Positions 34,180-43,733 of a stretch of DNA of 64,000 nucleotides are shown here, in pieces. The stretch comes from Closterium sp. Naga37s-1 (lineage: Eukaryota > Streptophyta > Zygnematophyceae > Desmidiales > Closteriaceae). The notes under the pieces are model-generated. The model saw only the letters and a program-made list of their open reading frames with translations. It did not search any database and was not told the origin of the DNA. How positions within the stretch are numbered: the stretch's first letter is position 1; each line of letters begins with the position of its first letter. Made by a program: the position numbers and the translations under genes. Where the stretch lies: the NCBI GenBank assembly GCA_947471745.1, contig CANJKZ010000010.1, positions 8,739,501 to 8,803,500 of the forward strand, written 5' to 3'.

Positions 34180-34521
34180 TGTTACGAGTGCAATTGAGTA
34201 AACTAACTAGAATTGCACTATCGAAGCAAGAATACAATGAGCGAAGGCGTGAGCGAAGAATATATAGCGAAACTACAGTGGTAACGGTACTGGACTGTGG
34301 TTGTCGCGTGACGGGCCTGGGACTGAGGTTGGGAAAAGTGTCGAAGCGGAGGCCCGGAGCGCGGGTTACCCGCCGAGCCGTGAGGTCGGGGTGCGACGTG
34401 CGAAGGTGGCGGGAGGATTGTCGATGCGAGAGTTGCGAGTGGTAACGGTGCTGACTGTGGGGCTACAGTGGTGTACGCGCTGAGCGGGGACGCGAAGTAA
34501 GGAAAAGGAGTTTTCCTTACA
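34180..34521 (-). repeat. 3' LTR of the chromovirus
   Basis: 342 bp, TGTTACGAG ... CCTTACA on the plus strand. It differs from the other LTR at a few sites, e.g. aactaactag versus aacgaacgag. Confidence 0.93.
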
Positions 34522-34549
34522 CTACCCCCCTCCCCTAAGGAGGTCCTCC

Positions 34550-37501
34550 TTACGAAAGTGCGTGTACATCCCTGAAGTTTCGGTTGCGCAGATACTCGGC
34601 GAGGACGGGGTGGTTTTCGATTCTGTCCAGGGGAACCCAGTTGTCTTCGGTGGGTGTACGGTCTTTCCAGCGGATCAGGAACTCGATCCTTCGGGCTCCT
34701 CGAGGGTCACGAACTCGGTGGCTCAGGATTTTTTCGGGGGTGATGATTGGTTCAGTTGGCGGTCGTGTCATGCTGGCTGGGCGAGCGTGTGGCAGTTGGC
34801 CCGTGGGCGGGACGTAAGGGCGAAGCAGGCTGACATGGAATGAGGGGTTGACGTACCAGTCAGCAGGGAGGAGGAGGTGGGCGGTGACGGGTGTGATCAT
34901 GTGGCTGATGCGAAATGGTCCACAGTATCGGGGGCGGAGTTTTGGGGTGATGGGCAGGCGGAGGTTCTGGGTGTCAAGTAAAACCAGGTCGTCGGGCTGG
35001 TAAGTGACAGGTCCGCGGTGGCGGTCGGCGTTACGTTTAGCGATGATGTTGGATTTTTTTATTGCATCTGCTGCCCGGGTCCGTGCTGCTTGTAATATTT
35101 CGGCGAAATGTTGTGCTCGTGGCACTGGGTTGTCGGGATTCGGGGTCATGGGTACTGTCGGGTCTTGTCCGTAGTTTAGGTAAAATGGTGACTGTTGGGT
35201 CGTGGCGGATGGCGAGTTGTTGTACGCGAATTCGATGAGTGGCAGTTGCTGTTCCCACGTGGTCGGGTCGTCGCACGTGGCCCTGATGAGCTGTTCCATG
35301 GTCTGATTTGTCCGTTCTGTCTGTCCGTCGGTTTCGGGGTGGTATGATGAACTGAACTGCAGTCGCGTGCCGTACTGCTGCCACAAGTTCCGCCAGAAGT
35401 TGCTGGTGAATTTCGTGTCGCGGTCGCTGATTATTGCTGCTGGTATCCCGTGCAGTCGAACGACGGTGGAGATGAAGAGTCGTGCTATTTCTTCGGCTGT
35501 GATTGATTTTTTGCAGGCTGCGAAATGTGTCATTTTCGTCAGTCGATCGACGACGACCAGGATCGCGTCGTTCCCACTCGCCCCGGCCGGTAACCCCGTG
35601 ACGAAGTCCATCGTCACCTGCTGCCAAGCACGCTCTGGAGGTGGTATCGGCTGCAACTGTCCTGCCGGCCGCTGCCTTGATGATTTAATAAGCTGACAAG
35701 TGGGACACGATGCCACGTGTCGTTGTACGTCGGTCAACATTTCGGGCCAGTAATAATACCGCTGCAGCTGCTGCCGTGTTTTTTCTACTCCGAAATGCCC
35801 CGAGGTAACTCCGTCATGTGCCTCCTGTAACAGTAATTCCCGTAGCAGTCTATACCCAGGCACCCAAATGCGGTCAGTCCCGGCTTTTACGTAATAGACT
35901 CCCCTTGCTGCTGCGAACTGCTGCGAATTTCCTCCTGTGAAGAATGGGTCCGTTTGGTACCCGTGGGTAAATAGGCCTGTCAGTAGTGGGCTTGTCTGGG
36001 CGAGTAGTATTGCGTGGATCTGGGCAGTGGGGCGGGTCAGTGCGTCGGCGATGTTCGAGGCTCCCTTTTTGTAGGTGACCGTGTAGTGAAAATTTGACTC
36101 GAGGAAGTCGAGCCAGCGAATCTGTCGTGGGTTGAGGTGTGGCTGTGCGCGGAGGTACTGTAGTGATTTATGGTCTGTCCGTACTGTCACGTCTGCGCCG
36201 GTCAAGTAACAGCGCCACACTTTGAATGCGTGCACGATCGCAAGCATTTCGCGGTCGTGTATCGGGTAAATTTTCTCGGGCGGATGCAATTTTCGTGACT
36301 CGTATGCGATGGGCTGTAGGCCGTTGCCGAAGTCCTGTAGCAGTACGGCTCCGATGGCGATGTCGCTGGCGTCAGTAACTACTTCGAATGGGCGGTGTGG
36401 GTCAGCGATGTGCAGGACGGGCGGTGAACAGAGAACAGTTTTCAGGGCAGAGAAGGCAGCCTGCTCTTTCTCCCCCCACGTAAAAACGACCCCCTTCCGT
36501 AATAAGTCCGTTAGTGGCGCCGTCAACCGTGCCATGTCGGGGACGAACCGACGCACGTAGTTTACGAACCCTAAGGAACTCTGCAGTTCCGTAATATTCG
36601 TCGAAGGGTGCCAGGCTTTGACCGTGTCTAACTTCTTTGGGTCAATTTCGACCCCAGCCTCCGAAATAACGTGCCCCAAAAACTCTAACCTGTCCTGAAA
36701 GAACTCGCACTTGGAACCCTTTGTCAGTAGCCGATGCTCGTCTAAAATCTTAAATACTGCTTCCAAATCTGCTAAGTGCTGCTGCTTGTCGCGACTGTAG
36801 ACGAGGATGTCGTCGAGGTAAACTATCACGCATTTATCTATAAGCGGCCTAAACGCCTCGTTCATGGTCATCTGAAAAGTCGCCGGTGCGTTGGTCAGCC
36901 CGAATGGCATCACAGTGTACTCGAACGACCCGTACCTAGTCCTGAAAGCTGTTTTGGCGCAGTCCGAGGGTTCGACCCTAATCTGATGGTAACCTCCCCT
37001 TAAATCTAATTTCGAAAAAACCCGTGCTGTTCGCAGTTGGTCGATCAGTTCGTCGGCGCGGGGAATGGGGTACCGCGACTTGACAGTTACCCTGTTCAGT
37101 GCTCTGTAGTCGATACACATGCGAAAACCCCCGTCTTTTTTCGGTGTGAACAGTATCGGTGCGGCGAACGGTGACGAACTCGGTGAGATGAATTTTTTCT
37201 CTAACAGGTAATCTAACTGCTTCCTCAGTTCGTCGAGCTCTGGCTGTGTCAGTCGGAATTGTCGCTGTACAGTTGGCTGTGCCCCCGGTTCTAATTCTAT
37301 GCAGTGGTCATGTGTCCGCTGAGGTGGAAGTCCTTCTGGTAAGTCGTCCAGAAAAATCCCGGGGTATCGTTTCAACAGTTCCTGTAGTTCGGGCGGTACT
37401 GCTGCTAACAGTTTCTGAAAATCGCTCGGCTGCTCTGCTTCTTCTACTATGGCAATGTCCACTGCATACACGTCAGCTCCAGCGGCGACTGCCCGTTTCA
37501 T
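34550..37501 (-). CDS. Chromovirus Pol: RT, RNase H, integrase, chromodomain
   Basis: 983 aa. RT: FTPKKDGGFRMCIDYRALN, then YLDDILVYS with the catalytic Asp pair (about residues 120-250). RNase H: VVTDASDIAIGAVL and TDHKSLQYL. Integrase: HHCC finger (H-x-H ... CPTCQ), then the DDE residues in MDFVTGLP, SDRDTKFTS and TDGQTERTN. The C-terminus carries a chromodomain (EKILSHRV ... FLIRWKDR ... NWVPLDRI), which in this family targets integration to modified chromatin. All catalytic residues are present and the frame is unbroken. The ATG at 37501 overlaps the protease stop. Confidence 0.92.
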   Translation of the reverse strand: MKRAVAAGADVYAVDIAIVEEAEQPSDFQKLLAAVPPELQELLKRYPGIFLDDLPEGLPPQRTHDHCIELEPGAQPTVQRQFRLTQPELDELRKQLDYLLEKKFISPSSSPFAAPILFTPKKDGGFRMCIDYRALNRVTVKSRYPIPRADELIDQLRTARVFSKLDLRGGYHQIRVEPSDCAKTAFRTRYGSFEYTVMPFGLTNAPATFQMTMNEAFRPLIDKCVIVYLDDILVYSRDKQQHLADLEAVFKILDEHRLLTKGSKCEFFQDRLEFLGHVISEAGVEIDPKKLDTVKAWHPSTNITELQSSLGFVNYVRRFVPDMARLTAPLTDLLRKGVVFTWGEKEQAAFSALKTVLCSPPVLHIADPHRPFEVVTDASDIAIGAVLLQDFGNGLQPIAYESRKLHPPEKIYPIHDREMLAIVHAFKVWRCYLTGADVTVRTDHKSLQYLRAQPHLNPRQIRWLDFLESNFHYTVTYKKGASNIADALTRPTAQIHAILLAQTSPLLTGLFTHGYQTDPFFTGGNSQQFAAARGVYYVKAGTDRIWVPGYRLLRELLLQEAHDGVTSGHFGVEKTRQQLQRYYYWPEMLTDVQRHVASCPTCQLIKSSRQRPAGQLQPIPPPERAWQQVTMDFVTGLPAGASGNDAILVVVDRLTKMTHFAACKKSITAEEIARLFISTVVRLHGIPAAIISDRDTKFTSNFWRNLWQQYGTRLQFSSSYHPETDGQTERTNQTMEQLIRATCDDPTTWEQQLPLIEFAYNNSPSATTQQSPFYLNYGQDPTVPMTPNPDNPVPRAQHFAEILQAARTRAADAIKKSNIIAKRNADRHRGPVTYQPDDLVLLDTQNLRLPITPKLRPRYCGPFRISHMITPVTAHLLLPADWYVNPSFHVSLLRPYVPPTGQLPHARPASMTRPPTEPIITPEKILSHRVRDPRGARRIEFLIRWKDRTPTEDNWVPLDRIENHPVLAEYLRNRNFRDVHALS

Positions 37502-38109
37502 CGAGATGGCGTTGACATGGACCGTTGAAGACTCAGGCAGCGAGGTAGTTCGATCCAGTTACCACTACTTCGCACAGTTCTTCTTCCTGTCGTCCAGTCA
37601 ATTCTCGGGTTGTATTGTCGCAGCCAATCACGTCCCAGTAAAATGTCGTGCCCATCCAGTGTCGTCGCGAGCATTTCCTGTGTAAACCCGAAGTTTCCCC
37701 CGCAGCGAACTTTTTCTCTTTCCACCTTCTCCCGTATGGCCAGCGGCGTGCCGTCAACTAAGCGTGCGTCTATCTCAGGTAAACAACGGCTAAGTGTCAG
37801 TTGCAGTTTCCGTGCGGTTGCGGTATTAACTAAGCTGTGACTTGCTCCTCCGTCGATAAAAATCTTCACTGCTGCTCCCTGTATTTTCCCGTGGATCAGT
37901 ACTGGGCAATCCGTCGTTGTACCCTTATTATTCGTCCGAGTCCGATCGATGGCATGAATCGGTACTGTGACTCGGTGAGGGTCGGTGGGGTTGGGCGAGC
38001 AGGCAGTCTCGTCAGTAGTTGGCCTGATTCCTACTGACTGCTGGCGTTTCCCTGCCTTGGAGACTCCCTCCTCTGCTCTGCTCCGCGGCGCCTTAGCTCC
38101 TCTGGGCAT
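37498..38109 (-). CDS. Chromovirus protease frame
   Basis: The open frame overlaps the end of gag in -1 and has no convincing start of its own, so it is probably made as a Gag-Pro fusion. The aspartic protease motif is IFIDGGASHSLV, with the retroelement DGGA variant of D-S/T-G, followed by a conserved ILLGRDWL segment. Its TGA (37498-37500) overlaps the ATG of the next frame as ATGA. Confidence 0.85.
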   Translation of the reverse strand: MPRGAKAPRSRAEEGVSKAGKRQQSVGIRPTTDETACSPNPTDPHRVTVPIHAIDRTRTNNKGTTTDCPVLIHGKIQGAAVKIFIDGGASHSLVNTATARKLQLTLSRCLPEIDARLVDGTPLAIREKVEREKVRCGGNFGFTQEMLATTLDGHDILLGRDWLRQYNPRIDWTTGRRTVRSSGNWIELPRCLSLQRSMSTPSR

Positions 38110-39209
38110 TCACTCTTGCGATGGCCCGGCCTATTGCAAGCAAAGCAGCGCCCCTTAAATGGCGCGGCAGCTGCGTTCGTCGCAACGGCGTGTACCGTGG
38201 CGTGCTCGGTCGGTCTCCGAGGACGATGTCCGTAGTAGGACCTCGGTCTCGGACGGCGTAAAATGTCGATTTTCTCGGCGAGCGCGAGAATCTCGTTGAA
38301 GTTCGAGAGCCCGCGTAGCATAATTTCGTGCGAGATGTCCGGCTTCAGCCCTCCGACGTAACGGTCCACCCGCTCCGCTTCGTGCATGTAGCCGACCTGC
38401 TCGCATAATGCGAGAAAACCACTCGTATAGTCTTGAACCGACCCGAGCTGCCGCCAAGTGCGCAATCTCTGACGCGCCGAAATAGAAGCCGCGATCGGCT
38501 CGAAGTGCGCCTGAAGCCCTGCGCACCACGCATCCCATGTGCTGTATTGGGCGGTCTCGCAGAATGAACTCCAGGTGACAGCTGGGCCCGTGGGCCCTTC
38601 CTCTTGCGACGGTGGCTCGTAGGCGCGTGGCGACGTCACGATGACTCGCCACCAGTCCATGGCGGGGCCCCTTAGCAGCGAAACGACATATCGAATCTTC
38701 GCTGCGTCCGACTCGACGTAATTCGCGTCGAAGAAGACGTTCATCGTGAAGACCCACGATTGAACCGTCGGACCTCCACGCTGGCTCGGGTCGAAGCAGG
38801 GCGGGCGTTGCGGCTTGAGTGGCCTTGGTGCCATAATGGCCTGTTCGCCACTTGTCGCCGCGAACTCCACGTGCCGACGGGCTTCGCGAGGCTCCCGCGG
38901 GCTTGGTGCGACCCTGTTTCCTCCCATGCCAGGCATCGGCTGGGCGGTGCCATCACTGGTTGCGCCTGAGCGCTGTCCCACGCTGTTGTTTTGTGTTGGT
39001 GTGCCGGACGAAATGACGATCGGCTCGTCCGATTGTGCATATGCATTTGTCGGTGCATGTGGTGGCGCTGGAGTGTTCACCGTTGATTGCTGACGCGCGG
39101 AGTCACGTTCCGCCATGAGCGTCGCAATTTCGAGCGCCGAATCTTCAAGTTGGCGCACCAGACGGTCGAGCTGCTCCTGCGTCAATGTTGCGAGCGTGAA
39201 TTCGGCCAT
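38031..39209 (-). CDS. Chromovirus Gag
   Basis: 392 aa from the ATG at 39209 (MAEFTLATL). Central Gag-like region, then one CCHC zinc knuckle, CFACNRPGHRKSECP, near the C-terminus for RNA binding. The frame ends 14-15 nt after the codons GGA AAC that make up a G GGA AAC heptamer (38046-38052), and the protease frame overlaps it in the -1 register. Confidence 0.88.
   Translation of the reverse strand: MAEFTLATLTQEQLDRLVRQLEDSALEIATLMAERDSARQQSTVNTPAPPHAPTNAYAQSDEPIVISSGTPTQNNSVGQRSGATSDGTAQPMPGMGGNRVAPSPREPREARRHVEFAATSGEQAIMAPRPLKPQRPPCFDPSQRGGPTVQSWVFTMNVFFDANYVESDAAKIRYVVSLLRGPAMDWWRVIVTSPRAYEPPSQEEGPTGPAVTWSSFCETAQYSTWDAWCAGLQAHFEPIAASISARQRLRTWRQLGSVQDYTSGFLALCEQVGYMHEAERVDRYVGGLKPDISHEIMLRGLSNFNEILALAEKIDILRRPRPRSYYGHRPRRPTEHATVHAVATNAAAAPFKGRCFACNRPGHRKSECPEELRRRGAEQRRESPRQGNASSQ
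38046..38052 (-). promoter_or_regulatory. Candidate -1 ribosomal frameshift site G GGA AAC
   Basis: Read on the minus strand the heptamer is GGGAAAC, positioned so that GGA and AAC are gag-frame codons, the arrangement required of canonical X XXY YYZ slippery sites. A -1 slip yields KRQQSVGIRPTT, the start of the protease frame. The gag stop follows within 15 nt. Confidence 0.65.
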
Positions 39210-39392
39210 GGCGGGGGTGTCGGGCGAGCTCAGCGAGAGCCTCGGTCGTGGCCGTGCGTGCTTACGAGAGAGCACTACGAGCGGCGGTGCTGTGTCGCTG
39301 AGAGACGTCTACCCCCCCCAAAAAATTGAGATAGTGGGGAAGCGAAGGTGTGGGTGCGGTCCGAGAAGAGATCGTATGCTCTGAATACCAAG

Positions 39393-39734
39393 TGTTACGA
39401 GTGCAATTGAGTGAACGAACGAGAATTGCACTATCGAAGCAAGAATACAATGAGCGAAGGCATGAGCGAAGAATATATAGCGAAACTACAGTGGTAACGG
39501 TACTGGACTGTGGTTGTCGCGTGACGGGCCTGGGACTGAGGTTGGGAAAAGTGTCGAAGCGGAGGCCCGGAGCGCGGGTTACCCGCCGAGCCGTGAGGTC
39601 GGGGTGCGACGTGCGAAGGTGGCGGGAGGATTGTCGATGCGAGAGTTGCGAGTGGTAACGGTGCTGACTGTGGGGCTACAGTGGTGTACGTGCTGAGCGG
39701 GGACGCGAAGTAAGGAAAAGGAGTTTTCCTTACA
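39393..39734 (-). repeat. 5' LTR of the chromovirus
   Basis: 342 bp, the same termini as the left copy. The primer-binding site lies just inside it, which fixes the minus-strand orientation. A gaatatatagcg sequence near 39471 is on the plus strand and is not proposed as the element promoter. Confidence 0.93.
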
Positions 39735-40011
39735 GTTACACCAAATTGTTTTACAGTATACTTCTTTAAACTGAACTACATGCTAAAACTTCATCCACCT
39801 CATATTAACAGAATCATTACTCAGTGATTGGCAGTGCAATAGACGCTACCCATGTACACTGTCTGGACTCCCATCGCAATTGACGAATAAAGGAAGTCCG
39901 TAATCAACTTGCTCGCATAGTAATTATCACCAATAACATGCAATCCACTCCACACTATCTCCACATAAAAAAACTCTGATCATCTTCACTACGCTGAATG
40001 AATGCTGCCAC
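39735..40011. other. Short spacer between LTR and gene C
   Basis: Follows the 5' LTR; probably the 3' UTR side of paralogue C. No other feature seen. Confidence 0.4.
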
Positions 40012-42669
40012 CTAGGGAATCTCGTTCAAGTCGAAATGCAGCTGCCTTGCATCACACAAATGGTTCCTGGCAATCAGCCCCGGCCCATGTCAAGAACTGA
40101 CAACAGACGTCCACGGTATCTCCCTTGTCTTCTCCAGCTTCCTTTGCACTAGCTTGCGTGGCAGCTTTTTCACCCCAACAAAGCCACAGATGCCCCCCAT
40201 GGGAGGAATGGCATCCTCCACAGCCTGCTTTGGGAGGACCCTCGGCACATCCTGCTTTGCACAGCTCAACCATTGGCCATCGGCTGAAAAAGGTTTTAAA
40301 GCAGGCCTGGCAAGTCTCAGGTCAATACAAGGTGTCCCTGAGTCAGCCCGGCATGGAACTTTGTCCCCCTGGGATGACTTGGGGTCACAAAAGTATGGAT
40401 CGGCATCAGTCCGTGATGGGACTGGAAAAACCTGCTGTGGCTCCAAGTCAGGTCTGGGCAGCAAAGAGTAGAGAAATTTTGGCTCAGAGCCTATGAAATT
40501 AGGCTCTGTCACTCCAGCTTCCATGTTGCATGGTGCCTGATGATTGTCTAATTCATCAGGTTCATGATCATCAGAAGGGGGGTAACTGTGGTGAAAAGAA
40601 ATCTGGCCCAGGAGACCAGGCACATGGGGCCCGGTAAATCCCGTCGGCGAGGAAAGAGCTTGGGGCCAGGAAGGAGGCTGACTCACACCACCAACTTTCC
40701 ATGCCTCCTCTGCTGCAGCCGCGTCAACTGCTTCCTCTGAAGGGAGAGGACCACACGTGGCTTGTGCAGGTGGCAGTGTGCCGTTGTCTTGCCTTGAATA
40801 TCCTGCCTTTTCTGCAACCTTCATTCTTGCTTCTGCACACAAAATAAACGTGTAGCTTTGGCCAGTTAAGTTTCTGATACGAAGCAGGACCGTAACCAGA
40901 ATGACCACCCCTAAATCATACAAGACACAATAACACCATAGACAGTGATTAGAATGCTTACCCCGTCGGTGTCTTGTAACGTGGCCACCATAAGCCTGCC
41001 GTGATCCAAACGTTTTCCCGCAGTCTGTGCATGGATAAACAGGTGGCAGTAGGGGCGCCAAGCGACCAATTCCTGCTGGCCGGGCAGGGGTAGTACAATC
41101 CTGCTGTGCAGCTTCCTCCAGTCGCGGAATTTGAGCCCTCAGCTGGCTCGCACGCGCCTGCAGTGCCAGCAGACGCAATCGTGTCTGATGCTGTATCTGC
41201 TGCTGCGTCTGTTGATGCATGTCTTGCTGCATCTGCTGCTGCACCTGCTGTTGCACCTGTTGCTGCATCTCCTGGTAAACATGTTGCTGCATGCCTTGAT
41301 GTCCCTGCTGCTGCATGTTTTGCTGCATCTGTTGCTGCATGTCTTGATGCATCTGTTGCTGCAGGCCTTGGTGCATCTGTTGCTGCATGTCTTGATGCAT
41401 CTGTTGCTGCAGGCCTTGGTGCATCTGTTGCGCCTGTTGATGCGTCTCTTGTTGCAACTGCTGCTGCATGTCTTGCTGAACCTGTTGCTGCATCTGCTGG
41501 CTCATGTCTTGCCGCCCCTGCTGCTGCATGGCTTGCTGCATCTGCAGCATGGACGATTCACCGTTGAGTGCGTTCAGCGTCTTTGATGCCAAAAAAAACG
41601 GAAGCTGCTGAACAGGAGCTCCCGCTGAGGACCAATTGGCGATCAACTGACGCAAAAATTGCAGTCTGGAAGAGTCAACGCCGGCAGCAAGTTCTGACAA
41701 AGGTTGCTGACTCAAGATCCCAGCCCCATTCAACATGCCAGGCGAATTCAACATGTCAGTACGAACAGCTGGCACAGCCACACTCAAAAGGCTGCCAAGC
41801 GTACTTCCGTGGAGGTCAGGATTGAGAGGTTGGGGACAAGAGTTGAGAGACTGAGTAGAGGGGATGAGAGACTATGGACAGGGGTTGAGAGGTTGAGTGG
41901 AAGGGTTGAGGGATTGAGAGCAGGTGTAATGAATTTGAGTAGACGGGAAGAGAGTTTGGGGTGCTGAAGAAGTTATTGAAGCCAAGGGAAGAAATGAAGG
42001 CAATGAATTGAGAGGCTGAGGAAGATATTGAGCAGGAGTTGCTGGTGCAGGGAGGAAAGCTTGAAGCTGGGCTTGAAGCGGGGTTTGCAGCGGGGAAGAA
42101 GGCAGCAGTGCTGCTGGAATGATATGAGGGCGCAAAGATCCTCCTCGTGGATTGTCTGATCCTGCAAGGTGGGGAGAAAAAACAAAAGCGTAAGTAACTC
42201 ATCTGAAACTGCAAGATCAGCGATCCACATGTTTTTAATTTAGGCACATCTCAATAGACTTACCCATATTTTCCTCACCACAAGCGGCTGCGTCTTTCAC
42301 ACCCATCTCGCTCGGAACTGACGCCCACCGGACCTTCCGCTTTCTGCTCTCGCTACCGCCGCTTTCAGGCCCTTTTCCGTTACCGCTTCCGCTTCCATGA
42401 AAGCCTGTAGCTGGTTCTGACTCAACCGGTATGCAGCCTTCGATGGGGTTGGTGCTGCCGATGCCACGCCGAAAAGACGACGCCATTTCATAGCCCCCTC
42501 GGAGGTGCGACAGCGTTGCAGCCCACTCGGCTCTGCTGTAGGGCAAAGAACGCCCGCCGTGAGTTTCGCCGAGGCTGCTGGTACGGCCGCCGTTGTTCCA
42601 CGGGTCGACACGCTCGGTTGCGAAGAGACGCGTGGAATAATCTGCTGACTCCTTTGATCTCTGATCCAT
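40012..42669 (-). CDS. Single C2H2 zinc-finger protein, paralogue C, with in-frame stops
   Basis: Exons complement(42264..42669), complement(40962..42161) and complement(40012 or 40090..40832), all junctions GT-AG in phase 1. ATG at 42669 (MDQRSKESADY); exon 1 ends SRKRKVRWASVPSEMGVKDA, the family basic plus PSE motif. Exon 2 is Gln/Met/His-rich (MHQGLQQQMHQDMQQQ repeats) and ends with the finger CTDCGKTFGSRQAYGGHVTRH. Two stop codons interrupt an otherwise continuous frame: TAG at 41872-41874 before the Gln-rich part, and TGA at 40090-40092, after which the same frame goes on to LHFDLNEIP and a TAG at 40012-40014. FDLNEIP is an EAR motif as in A and E. A 48-nt intron could remove the TGA; the TAG has no obvious splice escape. 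Possibly a pseudogene. Confidence 0.75.
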
Positions 42670-43733
42670 GGAAGGGGATAAGCTATCAGCAGGCAGTAGT
42701 AGCTCAGCGTGAATGCGAGTAGTTGAAACGTGATACTTCTGCTGGCTCACCCGCCAAATCCTGGTCGCTGGCTGCCCTTATTCCTTGTAGCGGTGAGGGT
42801 CACAGACAATGAAACAGGGGAGAGACGAAACGGTAACGGAAAAAGGGGCTGCGCGTCAGCGAGGTACGGACCGGTCGGCTTCATTTCGACGTCAGATCTT
42901 TGAGCAGGCACGCCGAGTCACCCAGGATAGAACGTGATCTTCACGCTTTCCGAAAAGTCACACAAGATTCGTTGCCGCCCAGTTGCCATTTTTGTGCCTT
43001 CTGGTCGTACCCGCTGCAAATGTTCCAAAACCGACCGCATGAGTCGTTTAAACACTTTATGAGTCGTTTCAACATAATCTTAAAGGAGGGCTTGCAGAAA
43101 GCAAAGCGATCTGGAGGTTCGGCAGCATGTAGCGAGTGATGCCCGGGTCTCGTAATGCCCAAAAAAGCTCTCGGTGCGCGTGCAACTACGAACTTTCCTC
43201 CCTGGTTCGTTCTGGGCGGGAATCTGGAAACAGGTGACAGCTGGTTACAGCACTGCTCGCGTGGCTGACCAGAAGCATTCCAAAGAGGAAGATTAAGTGA
43301 CAGCAGAGCGCCTCGTTCCATGTGATTCAAGGCTCTCGAACCGCCCTTCTCGAGGCGAATTCTTTCATGCTGTCAACGCGGCATGCTAACTCACACGTGT
43401 CCATACCTCTAACAAATGTAGGTGGCTTGGTCTGGGGGAGCTACAAACACACCAGTTTCGCAAGCAGTGATGAATTGTCTGGAAGAGAGCAGCTTGATGT
43501 CTCGGTATTACTGATTCGAGATTGGCGGTTCACACTGTAGAACTTCACCCAGATTTAAACGTTTTTACTGGACACAGAATAGCGCAGATCAAGAGGGCTA
43601 AGCAGTAAATTGGAGTTGGCAAGCTGTTCACACTGTAGAACTACACCCAGATTTAAACGTTTTTACTGAACTGTTCTAGCAAATAGAGAGCCTATTGAAT
43701 CTATATACCTCTGTGTCACTCCAACTCTCCCCC
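42670..43733. other. Spacer between genes C and D with a direct repeat
   Basis: A ~40-bp sequence (cacactgtagaacttcaccc ... aacgtttttactg) occurs at about 43530-43570 and again at 43629-43669. No gene recognised. The left part should hold the gene C promoter. Confidence 0.5.

Larger units (their letters stand above)
34180..39734 (-). mobile_element. Ty3/gypsy chromovirus LTR retrotransposon
   Basis: A complete 5555-bp element on the minus strand with two 342-bp direct LTRs that differ at only a handful of positions, so insertion is recent. A TGGTATTCAGAGC primer-binding site (complement of 39378-39390), close to the plant initiator-Met-tRNA site apart from one extra base, lies two bases inside the 5' LTR. 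A purine-rich tract (complement of 34522-34537) precedes the 3' LTR. Flanking bases GTTAA and GTTAC suggest a 5-bp target duplication with one mismatch. It contains gag, protease, RT, RNase H, integrase and a C-terminal chromodomain, with no stop codon inside any frame. Confidence 0.93.

Noticed and set aside
26036..41874. Alternative genetic code with UAG = Gln
   Set aside because: Internal TAGs at Gln positions occur in decayed elements and gene C, but MYB and zinc-finger gene A appear to end at TAG, and other genes use TGA or TAA normally.
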